13,157 nt of DNA from Acidimicrobiia bacterium (GTDB lineage: Bacteria > Actinomycetota > Acidimicrobiia > Acidimicrobiales > AC-14), in assembly GCA_019244985.1 (NCBI GenBank), contig JAFASB010000077.1, positions 1-13,157 on the forward strand, read 5' to 3'. Within the stretch, counting starts at the first letter, position 1. Every line of letters starts with the position of its first letter. A model generated the notes under the pieces. It worked only from the letters and a program-made list of their open reading frames with translations. It did no database searches and had not been told where the DNA came from. This document shows, one piece after another, positions 1 through 6,437 of the stretch. The position numbers and the translations under genes were made by a program.

Positions 1-776
1 CGCGCGACGCCTACTTCCCGTCGCTCCACCTCGACGACGCCGGATCGGCTGTCGCCGCCGCCCTCGGCGCTCCCGCCGGGACCTACAACGTCGTCGGCGA
101 CGCCCTCACGTGGCGTGAGCAGATGGACGCGCTCGCCGATGCGCTCGGCGTGCGTCGCCTGGCGTTCCCGCCGGCCGCAGGCCAGAAGTTGGCCGGCAAG
201 GCGGCGGCCCTGATGCAGCGATCAGAGCGGGTGTCGAACGCCAAGTTCAAGGAGGCGACGGGGTGGGAGCCCGCGTACCCGAGCTCGCGCCAGGGCTGGC
301 CCGCTGTCGTGGGGCAGATGGGGGAGACACGGAAGGTCAGCGTGCTCGCACGCATCCTTCTTCTGTTTCTGCTGATTCCGGCGTTGGAGCTCGGCCTGTG
401 GGCGACGCTCGCACCGCACTCGTTCTTCAACAGCTTTCCCGGCGGCGGTCGGCACTGGGTCGCGGTCGACGGTCCGTTCAACGAGCACCTGGTCCGTGAT
501 TTCGGCGCCATGAACCTGGCGCTGGCGCTGGTCCTCGTCGTCGCCCTCGTCGTGGGTTCGCGGCTGTTGGTGACGACGGCCGCAGGCGCGGCGCTGCTGT
601 TCGCGGTCCCGCACTTTCTGTACCACCTGTTCAACCTGAACGTGTTCAGCAGCGGCGACCAGGTCGCGAACGTGGTGTCGTTGGCGATCACCGTGCTGCT
701 GCCGATTGCCGTCATCTGGTCTGCTCAGAGGACGACTGTCGCCAGCTCCTCGAGGGCGTCGGTCGCGTCGCCGTAG
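1..776 (+). CDS. NAD-dependent epimerase C-terminus fused to a 4-TM membrane domain (5' partial)
   Basis: The frame enters from the left edge (first full codon at base 3) and runs 257 codons to a TAG at 774-776. Codons 1 to about 108 read like the C-terminus of an extended/atypical short-chain dehydrogenase (NAD-dependent epimerase/dehydratase). They include the HLDDAGSAVAAAL segment, the GTYNVVGD segment common before the last helix, and a terminal SNAKFKEATGWEPAYPS stretch. The Rossmann nucleotide-binding half lies outside the window. From about codon 114 the protein becomes hydrophobic, with likely spans near 114-137, 170-186, 188-210 and 228-245. The loop between the first two carries an RHWVAVDGPFNEHLVRDFGAMN segment that resembles a small actinobacterial membrane-protein family normally encoded alone. 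No stop separates the halves. An internal ATG at 318 has only a weak ribosome site, so a separate second start is possible but unneeded. The last 52 bases overlap the convergent acyl-CoA dehydrogenase gene. Confidence 0.7.
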   Translation, partial: RDAYFPSLHLDDAGSAVAAALGAPAGTYNVVGDALTWREQMDALADALGVRRLAFPPAAGQKLAGKAAALMQRSERVSNAKFKEATGWEPAYPSSRQGWPAVVGQMGETRKVSVLARILLLFLLIPALELGLWATLAPHSFFNSFPGGGRHWVAVDGPFNEHLVRDFGAMNLALALVLVVALVVGSRLLVTTAAGAALLFAVPHFLYHLFNLNVFSSGDQVANVVSLAITVLLPIAVIWSAQRTTVASSSRASVASP

Positions 777-1789
777 GCCTGCTGCAGCGTCAGCAGACGC
801 TTGTAGAACAGGTGGACGTCGTGCTCCCACGTGAAGCCGACGCCGCCGAAGATCTGGATGGCCGAGGCGCCGATGCGAGGAAAGGCGTCGGCGGCGAAGG
901 CCTTGGCCATCAGCGCCGCCCGGTGGCGCTCCGCCGGATCGGCGGCGTCGCAGGCCCACAAGGCGTAGTAGGCACCGGCGCGACCGAGCTCGAGGGCCTG
1001 GAGCATGTCGGTGCACAGATGCTGGACGGCCTGGAACGAGCCGATGGGCCGGTCGAACTGCACCCGCTCCTTGGCGTAGGCCACCGCCAGGTCGAGTGCA
1101 CCCTGGGCGGCGCCGACGGCGTCGGTGACCAGCGCAACGAGGATCCGGTCGACGACTTCACCGACGTCGACCTGCCCGAGTCGACGGGCGGGCGTGCTGT
1201 TCAGAGACACGGTGCCGAAGGACCGCGTGCCGTCGACGGTCGGCATGTGCTCGACCGTGAGGCCATCGGCGCCGCGATCCACGGCGTAGAGGCCGTCGGG
1301 CGCACTCACGAGGAGGACGTCGGCGGCCGGAGCGTCGGCGACGAACGTCTTGGTGCCGGTGAGCGCGCCGCCGTCGGCGGTCGTCGTCATCCGCCGCCAG
1401 TCGCGCCCGTCGTCCTCGACGAGCGCGACGGTGGCGACCAGCGATCCGTCGGCGATCTTCTCCAAGAGGTCGCCGCCGTCACCGGTCGCAGCCAGCGCCG
1501 ACGCCGCGGCCACCGCCGACGAGAGGAACGGCCCGGGATGGACGGCGCGTCCCAGCTCTTCGAGCACGACACCGATGTCGACCATGCCCATGCCCGCGCC
1601 ACCGTGCTCCGCAGGGACGAGAAGACCGGTGGCGCCCAGGTCGGCCAATCCCTTCCACGCGGCCTCGGTCGTGCCCCGAGGGTCGCCGTAGAGCTCGCGG
1701 ACGTAGGGCTGGATGGGCGCCTGCTCGGTGAGGAAGCGGCGGACGGCCGCCCGCAGCGCCTCTTGCTCCTCTGAGAACTCGAAGTCCAT
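725..1789 (-). CDS. Acyl-CoA dehydrogenase, smaller FadE27/FadE28-like subunit
   Basis: This 354-residue protein has the acyl-CoA dehydrogenase fold. The N-terminal helical part begins DFEFSEEQEALR, the middle beta-domain contains the GTKTFV strand (145-150), and the C-terminal helical part carries RVQFDRPIGSFQAVQH (242-257) and QIFGGVGFTWEHD (312-324), both FAD- and dimer-interface motifs. At the place where FadE26/FadE29-type partners hold the catalytic glutamate, this chain reads VTDAVGAAQG, with Asp223 rather than Glu. Short length plus loss of that residue is typical of the second subunit of mycobacterial alpha2-beta2 acyl-CoA dehydrogenases, which have only one active site per heterodimer. 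I infer that it pairs with the divergent gene at 1828. The start chosen is ATG at 1789, which begins the conserved DFxFSEEQ. An in-frame ATG at 1816 would add nine residues. The substrate is unknown; steroid side chains or branched acyl-CoAs are possible. Confidence 0.9.
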   Translation of the reverse strand: MDFEFSEEQEALRAAVRRFLTEQAPIQPYVRELYGDPRGTTEAAWKGLADLGATGLLVPAEHGGAGMGMVDIGVVLEELGRAVHPGPFLSSAVAAASALAATGDGGDLLEKIADGSLVATVALVEDDGRDWRRMTTTADGGALTGTKTFVADAPAADVLLVSAPDGLYAVDRGADGLTVEHMPTVDGTRSFGTVSLNSTPARRLGQVDVGEVVDRILVALVTDAVGAAQGALDLAVAYAKERVQFDRPIGSFQAVQHLCTDMLQALELGRAGAYYALWACDAADPAERHRAALMAKAFAADAFPRIGASAIQIFGGVGFTWEHDVHLFYKRLLTLQQAYGDATDALEELATVVL

Positions 1790-1792
1790 ATG

Positions 1793-1809
1793 TGACGCTC
1801 GTGTCAGGG
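1793..1809. promoter_or_regulatory. Putative operator, TGAC-N6-GTCAGGG, in the divergent dehydrogenase promoter
   Basis: The sequence TGAC (1793-1796), GCTCGT, GTCAGGG (1803-1809) lies in the 38-base gap between the divergent acyl-CoA dehydrogenase genes. The same TGAC-N6-GTCAGGG arrangement, including the shared run TCGTGTCAGGG, recurs as a perfect inverted repeat before the crotonase gene at 9315-9338. TetR-type regulators of beta-oxidation genes bind palindromes of this size. No regulator gene lies in the window, so binding is inference. Confidence 0.4.
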
Positions 1810-1811
1810 TG

Positions 1812-1821
1812 AACATATCGT
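1812..1821. promoter_or_regulatory. Overlapping divergent -10 hexamers for the two acyl-CoA dehydrogenase genes
   Basis: On the plus strand TATCGT (1816-1821) lies six bases before the ATG at 1828, the spacing expected for a leaderless transcript. A TGTGAC at 1791-1796 could act as its -35 box at a 19-base spacing. On the minus strand TATGTT occupies 1812-1817 and would give a short leader for the gene starting at 1789. The two hexamers share two bases, so the promoters could hardly be occupied at once. Confidence 0.45.
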
Positions 1822-1827
1822 GAGCTG

Positions 1828-3006
1828 ATGCGGCTGCAGTGGGACGAGGAAGCGGAAGCCTTCCGGCGCGAGCTCGACGACTGGCTGGACGCCAACCTGC
1901 CGCCCACGGAGAAGATGCGCGAGCCCAAGCTGTCGAGCGCCCACCTTCCCGACTGGGCGCGCGAGTGGCAGCGCACGCTGTTCGATGCCGGGTGGCTGGT
2001 TCCCGGCTGGCCGCCCGAACTGGGCGGCCGCAACGCCACGCCGGTGCAGCAGATGATCTACTTCGAGGAGTTCGCCCGCCGGGAGGTCCCCCGGTCGCTG
2101 AACCCGCAGGGCCTGTCGATCTGTGCGGCCTCCATCCATGACTTCGGCACGCCCGAACAGCGCGAGCGGTGGGTGCTTCCCACCCTGCGAGCCGAGATCA
2201 CCTGGTGTCTGGGCATGAGCGAGCCGGGCGCGGGCAGCGACCTCGCCGGCCTGTCGACGAGGGCGGTGCTCGACGGCGACCGGTTTGTCGTCAACGGCCA
2301 GAAGGTCTGGACGTCGGGCGCCCACCACGCCGACTGGTGCATGTGCTTCGTCCGCACCGACCCCGAAGCCCCCAAGCACAAGGGGATCAGCGCCCTCGTC
2401 GTTGACATGAAGACGCCGGGGATCTCGTGCCGTCCCCTTCCCGAGCTCACCGACCCTGACTACGCCGACTTCAACGAGGTGTTCTTCACCGACGTCGAGG
2501 TCCCCAGGGAGAACCTCCTGGGCGAGCTGAACGGCGGGTGGCCGATCACCCAAGGCTCGTTGGCCCACGAGCGCGGGATGCTCTGGATCGGCAACGCCAA
2601 CAACGTCGAGAACGGCGTCAACGAGCTCGTCGAGCTCGGTCGTCAGCTCGGGCTGGGGGGCGACGGCCGCTTCCGCGACCTGGTCGCGTCGCTGTACATC
2701 GACAGCCAGGCGGTGAAGCTCATCGGGTACCGCGGGTTCACGAAGTTCATGCGCGGGCAGCCAGCGTCCGAGCACATGTTGCTGAAGCTGTTCAGCAGCG
2801 AGACCGAGCGGCGGCTCTACCTGACCGGGATGGAGGCGCTGGGTGCCGACGGCGTCGACCTCGACCGGCCCGGACCGTCGGGGTGGCGGGAAGGCGCGTG
2901 GGCCACCCAGTACCTGCGGTCTTTCTCGGGGACCATCGCCGGCGGCACGTCGGAGATCCAGCGGAACATCATCGCCGAGCGCGTGCTCGGGATGCCGCGA
3001 GTGTGA
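1828..3006 (+). CDS. Acyl-CoA dehydrogenase, catalytic FadE26/FadE29-like subunit
   Basis: This is a full-length 392-residue acyl-CoA dehydrogenase that oxidises an acyl-CoA to the 2-enoyl-CoA using FAD. Visible motifs are WCLGMSEPGAGSD (126-138) and KVWTSG (159-164) of the flavin pocket, and the C-terminal IAGGTSEIQRNIIAERVLG (370-388), which contacts the FAD adenine. Glu248 in LAHERG lies where FadE26 and FadE29 of Mycobacterium tuberculosis place their catalytic base. The partner encoded divergently at 725-1789 lacks that Glu, which supports a heterotetramer. The ATG at 1828 begins the conserved LQWDEEAEAFR and sits six bases after a -10 like hexamer. The stop overlaps the GTG of the next gene (GTGA), indicating an operon with the two downstream short-chain dehydrogenases. 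The enzyme class is near certain; the substrate cannot be told. Confidence 0.93.
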   Translation: MRLQWDEEAEAFRRELDDWLDANLPPTEKMREPKLSSAHLPDWAREWQRTLFDAGWLVPGWPPELGGRNATPVQQMIYFEEFARREVPRSLNPQGLSICAASIHDFGTPEQRERWVLPTLRAEITWCLGMSEPGAGSDLAGLSTRAVLDGDRFVVNGQKVWTSGAHHADWCMCFVRTDPEAPKHKGISALVVDMKTPGISCRPLPELTDPDYADFNEVFFTDVEVPRENLLGELNGGWPITQGSLAHERGMLWIGNANNVENGVNELVELGRQLGLGGDGRFRDLVASLYIDSQAVKLIGYRGFTKFMRGQPASEHMLLKLFSSETERRLYLTGMEALGADGVDLDRPGPSGWREGAWATQYLRSFSGTIAGGTSEIQRNIIAERVLGMPRV

Positions 3007-3785
3007 AGCGCTACGACGGAGAGGTCGCGGTGGTGAGCGGGGCCTCGTCGGGCCTCGGCCGTCGGCTGGCGCTCGAGCTGGCCAGCCGCGGCGCCACCGT
3101 TGTCGGTCTGGCCCGTCGCAAGCAGCTGCTCGTCGAGCTGGCGGCCGATCTCCAGGCGCGAACCTCGTCGAGCCGGACGATGGAGTGCGACGTCAGCGAT
3201 GCCGACGCGTACCGCGACGTCCTCGCTCAGATCGAGTCCGACCGCGGGAAGCTCGACATCCTCGTCGCGGCAGCGGCGACTGAGGCGGAGACACGGGTGC
3301 CGGGAGCGACGCTCGAGGACTTCCGTTCGACGATGGACGTGAACTTCTTCGGCGTCGTTGCCGGCACGCTCGCCGTCGTGCCCGGAATGGCGGCTCGCCG
3401 CCACGGCATCGTCGTCAACGTGTCGTCGGACTCGGCGCGGGCCCCCGCGCCCGGCGGTGCGGCGTACGCGGCGTCCAAAGCGGCGGTCTCGGCGTTCTCG
3501 GAGGCGGTGGCGATGAACGTCGCCGACAGCGGGGTGCGCGTGCACGTCCTCTACCCGGGGTGGGTGCCGACGGCGATGGGACTGGCCGCCGTCGAGCGGG
3601 GAATGCCGCTGCCGCCGAAGCCGGTGCGGCGCACCGAGGACCAGATCGCCGAGCTGGTGTGCGAGCGCATGGGCTCGGACGCCATCGAGCTCAACGCCAG
3701 CCGCCTGCCGGTGATGGCGCCGCTGGCCCGTGCCTTTTTCCCGAAGGCCTACCGCAGGTCCGTCACCAAGAGCTCGGACGCTTGA
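3003..3785 (+). CDS. Short-chain dehydrogenase/reductase (first of tandem pair)
   Basis: A 260-residue classical SDR, an NAD(P)-dependent oxidoreductase of a hydroxyl or keto group. The cofactor motif is SGASSGLG (12-19). The catalytic residues are Ser142 in NVSSDSA and YAASK with Tyr155 and Lys159. The usual NNAG is degraded to AAAA (ILVAAAATE), an unusual loss in an otherwise regular protein. The start is GTG at 3003, which overlaps the upstream TGA by GTGA and puts the glycine motif at the normal distance from the N-terminus. The C-terminal tail, rich in Arg/Pro with an ARAFFPKAYRR segment, is longer than in FabG-type enzymes and hints at a peripheral membrane or substrate-specific tail. 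It is probably translationally coupled to the acyl-CoA dehydrogenase gene and may serve as a 3-hydroxyacyl-CoA or hydroxysteroid dehydrogenase; that role is inferred from context only. Confidence 0.9.
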   Translation: MKRYDGEVAVVSGASSGLGRRLALELASRGATVVGLARRKQLLVELAADLQARTSSSRTMECDVSDADAYRDVLAQIESDRGKLDILVAAAATEAETRVPGATLEDFRSTMDVNFFGVVAGTLAVVPGMAARRHGIVVNVSSDSARAPAPGGAAYAASKAAVSAFSEAVAMNVADSGVRVHVLYPGWVPTAMGLAAVERGMPLPPKPVRRTEDQIAELVCERMGSDAIELNASRLPVMAPLARAFFPKAYRRSVTKSSDA

Positions 3786-4549
3786 CCGAGCACGGCGTCG
3801 CCGGGCGGGCGGTGATCGTCACCGGCGCCGGGCAGGGCATAGGCCGCGGGATGGCGCTCCACCTGGGCCGCAACGGCGCGTCCGTTGTTGTGGCCGAGTG
3901 GAAGGAGCACCGGGCGACGCGCACAGTTGAGGAGCTGGAAGCCCTCGGCGTGCCGGCGCTGGCCGCTGTCTGTGACATCAGCAAGAAGGACGACGTCGCG
4001 ACCATGGTCTCGGCCACGGTCGAACGCTTCGGGCGTGTGGACGCGTTGATCAACAACGCCCAGACCTTCCGACCCCAGGCTCCGATTGCAACCGTGGGCG
4101 AGGAGGATGTCGACGTCTTCTACGACTCCGGCGTCAAGGGGACGCTGTGGGGGATGCAGGCCGTGTACCCGCACATGCAGCGAGCGGGGTGGGGAAGAAT
4201 CGTCAACTTTGCGTCGGCGGCGGGCATCACCGGCATGCCCGGCTACGGCGCCTACAACGCCTCCAAGGAGGCGATCAGGGCCTTGACGCGCACGGCCGCG
4301 CGCGAGTGGGGCCGCGACGGCATTGTCGTGAACTGCATCTGTCCGGGAGCGGCTTCCAAGCGAGGACAGGAGGCGGCGGCGCGCGACACCGACGCCCACC
4401 GCGAGTTCATGCGCGACCACCCGATCGGGCGCCAGGGCGATCCCGAGGATGACATCGCCCCGGTCGCCCTGTTCCTCTGTTCGGAGGCGGCGCGCTACCT
4501 GACCGGTCAGACGCTGATGGTCGACGGCGGCGCGTTCCTGTTCGCCTAG
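3782..4549 (+). CDS. Short-chain dehydrogenase/reductase, FabG-like (second of tandem pair)
   Basis: A 255-residue classical SDR. The cofactor motif TGAGQGIG spans 14-21, followed by the cytosolic CDIS turn, INNAQ in place of INNAG, FASAAG with the catalytic serine, and YNASK with Tyr158 and Lys162. The C-terminal LTGQTLMVDGG motif is typical of FabG-like tetrameric enzymes. The likely start is TTG at 3782, overlapping the preceding TGA as TTGA. No ATG exists nearby, and the next GTG (3812) would remove the first beta strand. The overlap parallels the GTGA junction of the gene before, so three consecutive genes (dehydrogenase, SDR, SDR) appear translationally coupled. It is probably a 3-hydroxyacyl-CoA or alcohol/hydroxysteroid dehydrogenase acting with the acyl-CoA dehydrogenase; the substrate is unknown. 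Confidence 0.9.
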   Translation: MTEHGVAGRAVIVTGAGQGIGRGMALHLGRNGASVVVAEWKEHRATRTVEELEALGVPALAAVCDISKKDDVATMVSATVERFGRVDALINNAQTFRPQAPIATVGEEDVDVFYDSGVKGTLWGMQAVYPHMQRAGWGRIVNFASAAGITGMPGYGAYNASKEAIRALTRTAAREWGRDGIVVNCICPGAASKRGQEAAARDTDAHREFMRDHPIGRQGDPEDDIAPVALFLCSEAARYLTGQTLMVDGGAFLFA

Positions 4550-4552
4550 CAG

Positions 4553-4558
4553 TACGGT
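4553..4558 (+). promoter_or_regulatory. Putative -10 hexamer TACGGT for a leaderless transcript
   Basis: TACGGT lies in the 16-base gap after the preceding stop and is followed by exactly seven bases and then the GTG start at 4566. No Shine-Dalgarno sequence is present. This is the layout of leaderless actinobacterial genes, suggesting that the third dehydrogenase can be transcribed separately from the upstream pair. Confidence 0.4.
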
Positions 4559-4565
4559 TCGCGCC

Positions 4566-5357
4566 GTGCGCGCACTGATCACAGGATGTTCCACCGGTAT
4601 CGGCAGGGCGACCGCGATCGAGTTGACCAAGCGGGGCTACGAGGTCGTCGCCACCGCTCGGAAGCCGGAGACCCTCGACGACCTTGATGTGGCTCAGCGC
4701 CTGCGGCTCGACGTCGACGACGACGCGTCGGTCGCCGACTGCGTCGCCGAGGCCGGACCGGTCGAGGTGCTCGTGAACAATGCCGGCTTCGAGGTCGCGG
4801 GGCCGATCGAGCGGGTGCCGATCGACGAGGTCAAGCGCATGTTCGAGACCAACGTCTTCGGCGCCCTGCGCATGATCCAGGCCGTGCTGCCGTCGATGCG
4901 CGAGCAGGGTGGGGGCACGATCGTCAACGTGTCGTCGGTGGCCGGGCGGGCCGTCGGTCCGTTGGCATCGACGTATGCCGCGTCGAAGTGGGCGCTGGAG
5001 GCGCTGTCGGAAGGGCTGCACATCGAGATGCGTCACTTCAACATCTGGACGTACCTCATCGAGCCAGGGGTCATCGAGACGAATTTCGAGACGAGCATCC
5101 GCCGATACGGCGTCGACGACACGCCCTACGACGAGCTCCAGAGGCAGTGGGACGAGAGCTTCGACCGTCTCGGGCGCCAGTCGGCACCCGGTCCCGAGCT
5201 CGTCGCGGCGACGATCGCCGAGGCCATCGAGAGCGATGGAACCAGGCGGCGTTGGCCCGTCGGCGACGACGCCGCCCTCATCTGCGGCGCCCGAGACTCG
5301 ATGGACGACACTGCCTTTGAGGCCTCCATGCGGGAGACCCTCCAGTTCCACTGGTAG
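4566..5357 (+). CDS. Short-chain dehydrogenase/reductase, retinol/11-beta-HSD-like
   Basis: A 263-residue classical SDR starting with GTG directly in the first beta strand (RALITGCSTGIG, glycine motif near 6-13). It has VNNAGF, the serine strand IVNVSSVAG, and YAASKWALEALSE with Tyr137 and Lys141. YAASKWALEALSEGLHIEM together with the EPGVIETNF region is characteristic of the branch containing retinol- and 17-beta/11-beta-hydroxysteroid dehydrogenase-like proteins rather than FabG. There is no terminal membrane helix, so it should be cytosolic. It follows the SDR pair by 16 bases and may have its own promoter. Its last codons overlap the apparent start of the acetyltransferase gene. Confidence 0.9.
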   Translation: MRALITGCSTGIGRATAIELTKRGYEVVATARKPETLDDLDVAQRLRLDVDDDASVADCVAEAGPVEVLVNNAGFEVAGPIERVPIDEVKRMFETNVFGALRMIQAVLPSMREQGGGTIVNVSSVAGRAVGPLASTYAASKWALEALSEGLHIEMRHFNIWTYLIEPGVIETNFETSIRRYGVDDTPYDELQRQWDESFDRLGRQSAPGPELVAATIAEAIESDGTRRRWPVGDDAALICGARDSMDDTAFEASMRETLQFHW

Positions 5358-5827
5358 TCCGGGCCGCTACCGAAGACGACCTCGACGCCATCGTCGACCT
5401 GTATGCCGACGTCGCCGCCGAGGGTCGGTGGATTGCGGCCGAGGCGCCCGTCGACAAGATCGAGCGCCGGGCCAGATTCGAGGCATCGATTCGCGGCGGC
5501 GACTCGCAGATGTTCGTCGCCGAGAGCGACGGTCACGTCGTTGGCGAGCTCGGCATCGAGGCCGGGTACGGCGTCGCCGAGTTCGGGATGATGGTCGCCG
5601 CGGACTGCCGGGGTCGCGGGGTCGGGTCGGCCCTCCTTCAAGCGGCCATCGACTGGGCCTCTGAACACGGCGCCCACAAGGTCGCCCTGCAGGTCTGGCC
5701 GCACAACCACGCAGCCATCACCCTCTACCGGAAGTTCGGCTTCGAGGAGGAGGGACGCCTGCGTCGCCACTATCCCCGCCGCAACGGCGAGCTGTGGGAC
5801 GCGCTGATCATGGGCCGGGTCCTCTAG
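5351..5827 (+). CDS. GNAT-family N-acetyltransferase with non-canonical start
   Basis: The protein transfers an acetyl group from acetyl-CoA to an amine of unknown identity. The GNAT core is clear: beta strand MMVAADC, the acetyl-CoA pyrophosphate loop RGRGVGSA (Arg87-Gly92 region, Q/RxxGxG/A rule), helix LLQAAIDWASEHG, and the terminal NHAAITLYRKFGF and EEEGRLRRHY segments common in RimI-like enzymes. The usual N-terminal strand is also present, reading VVRAATEDDLDAIVDLY. No ATG, GTG or TTG exists in frame between the TGA at 5318 and the ATG at 5510, which would delete the N-terminal third. The best start is CTG at 5351, giving 158 residues and overlapping the TGG-TAG end of the preceding gene. 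Starting at 5510 would leave a fragment of about 105 residues. A sequencing error or programmed frameshift are alternatives. Confidence 0.75.
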   Translation: MVVRAATEDDLDAIVDLYADVAAEGRWIAAEAPVDKIERRARFEASIRGGDSQMFVAESDGHVVGELGIEAGYGVAEFGMMVAADCRGRGVGSALLQAAIDWASEHGAHKVALQVWPHNHAAITLYRKFGFEEEGRLRRHYPRRNGELWDALIMGRVL

Positions 5828-5830
5828 GTG

Positions 5831-6361
5831 CTACGGGTACCCGACCGAGTCGCGCAGCCCGGCTTGTACGAGCTCGCGGTCACCGCCGTCGCTCTGGCGC
5901 GGCACGATCGTGATCGAACCTTTCGTCTCGTAGAGCACGAACTGCACGTCGTCGAGTGAGAACACGTCGCGCTGGCGCAGCTGGGTGAAGAGGTCGTTGT
6001 CGGTAAGGCCGCATCTGCGCAGCTGCCATTTCCGTATCTGGCCGTCGGCGACAAGGACGCGCACGCGATGGTCGAACAGCTTCCCCATGATGCTGTTGAA
6101 CCGCAGGATCGACGCCGCCCGGTGGATGGCAACCAGGGTGACGACGGCCACGGCGCCTGTGAGGTAGGACTGCTCGCCGGCCACCGCCGTCCTGCCAATG
6201 ATTGCGCCCATGGCGACGGCCGTGGCGAAGTCCATGATCGTCCACTCTGCGAGCGTTCGTCGCTCGCCGAGTCTGAGCGCAACGAGAGCGGTGGCGTACA
6301 TCAGAGCGGCCTTGGCCGCCACCTCGCCCAGTTGTGCCTCGTTGCCAGTCAGCCAGGACAT
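5831..6361 (-). CDS. DUF421/YetF-family membrane protein
   Basis: A 176-residue protein with three predicted N-terminal membrane spans (about 11-30, 42-60, 66-86). The family signature is GERR (32-35) followed by MDF (43-45) and GAIIGR. A cytosolic domain follows from about 98, reading VRVLVADGQIRKWQLRRCGLTDNDL, then FSLDDVQFVLYETKGSITIVPR, as in YetF and related DUF421 proteins. The biochemical role of this family is poorly defined; in sporeformers some members affect spore properties. ATG at 6361 is preceded by AAAGGGG at a good Shine-Dalgarno distance, which favours it over the in-frame ATG at 6445. The gene ends three bases from the convergent acetyltransferase stop and is divergent from the hydrolase gene, so it is probably transcribed alone. 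Confidence 0.88.
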   Translation of the reverse strand: MSWLTGNEAQLGEVAAKAALMYATALVALRLGERRTLAEWTIMDFATAVAMGAIIGRTAVAGEQSYLTGAVAVVTLVAIHRAASILRFNSIMGKLFDHRVRVLVADGQIRKWQLRRCGLTDNDLFTQLRQRDVFSLDDVQFVLYETKGSITIVPRQSDGGDRELVQAGLRDSVGYP

Positions 6362-6424
6362 GCGTCGCCCCTTTCTTCGCGGTTGCGTGCACGTAGTGCT
6401 ACCGGGCCGCGGGCACGTCGCCCG

Positions 6425-6430
6425 TAGGAT
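6425..6430 (+). promoter_or_regulatory. Putative -10 hexamer TAGGAT for a leaderless hydrolase transcript
   Basis: TAGGAT is followed by seven bases and the ATG at 6438, with no Shine-Dalgarno sequence. An alternative in-frame ATG at 6429 falls inside the hexamer, so 6438 is preferred if the transcript is leaderless. Confidence 0.4.
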
Positions 6431-6437
6431 GCCGGCG

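Noticed and set aside
222..1016. Long minus-strand frame across the epimerase and the dehydrogenase end
   Set aside because: It is an arginine-rich, low-complexity translation typical of the antisense of high-GC genes, and it crosses two well-supported coding regions.
812..1774. Plus-strand frame of about 320 codons antisense to the smaller acyl-CoA dehydrogenase
   Set aside because: The minus-strand frame carries clear family motifs, and the plus-strand translation shows only repetitive Arg/Gly/Val/Asp content.
6198..6437. Upstream extension of the hydrolase
   Set aside because: It would run antisense through the YetF gene and through the proposed promoter; alpha/beta hydrolases of this type begin near 6438.
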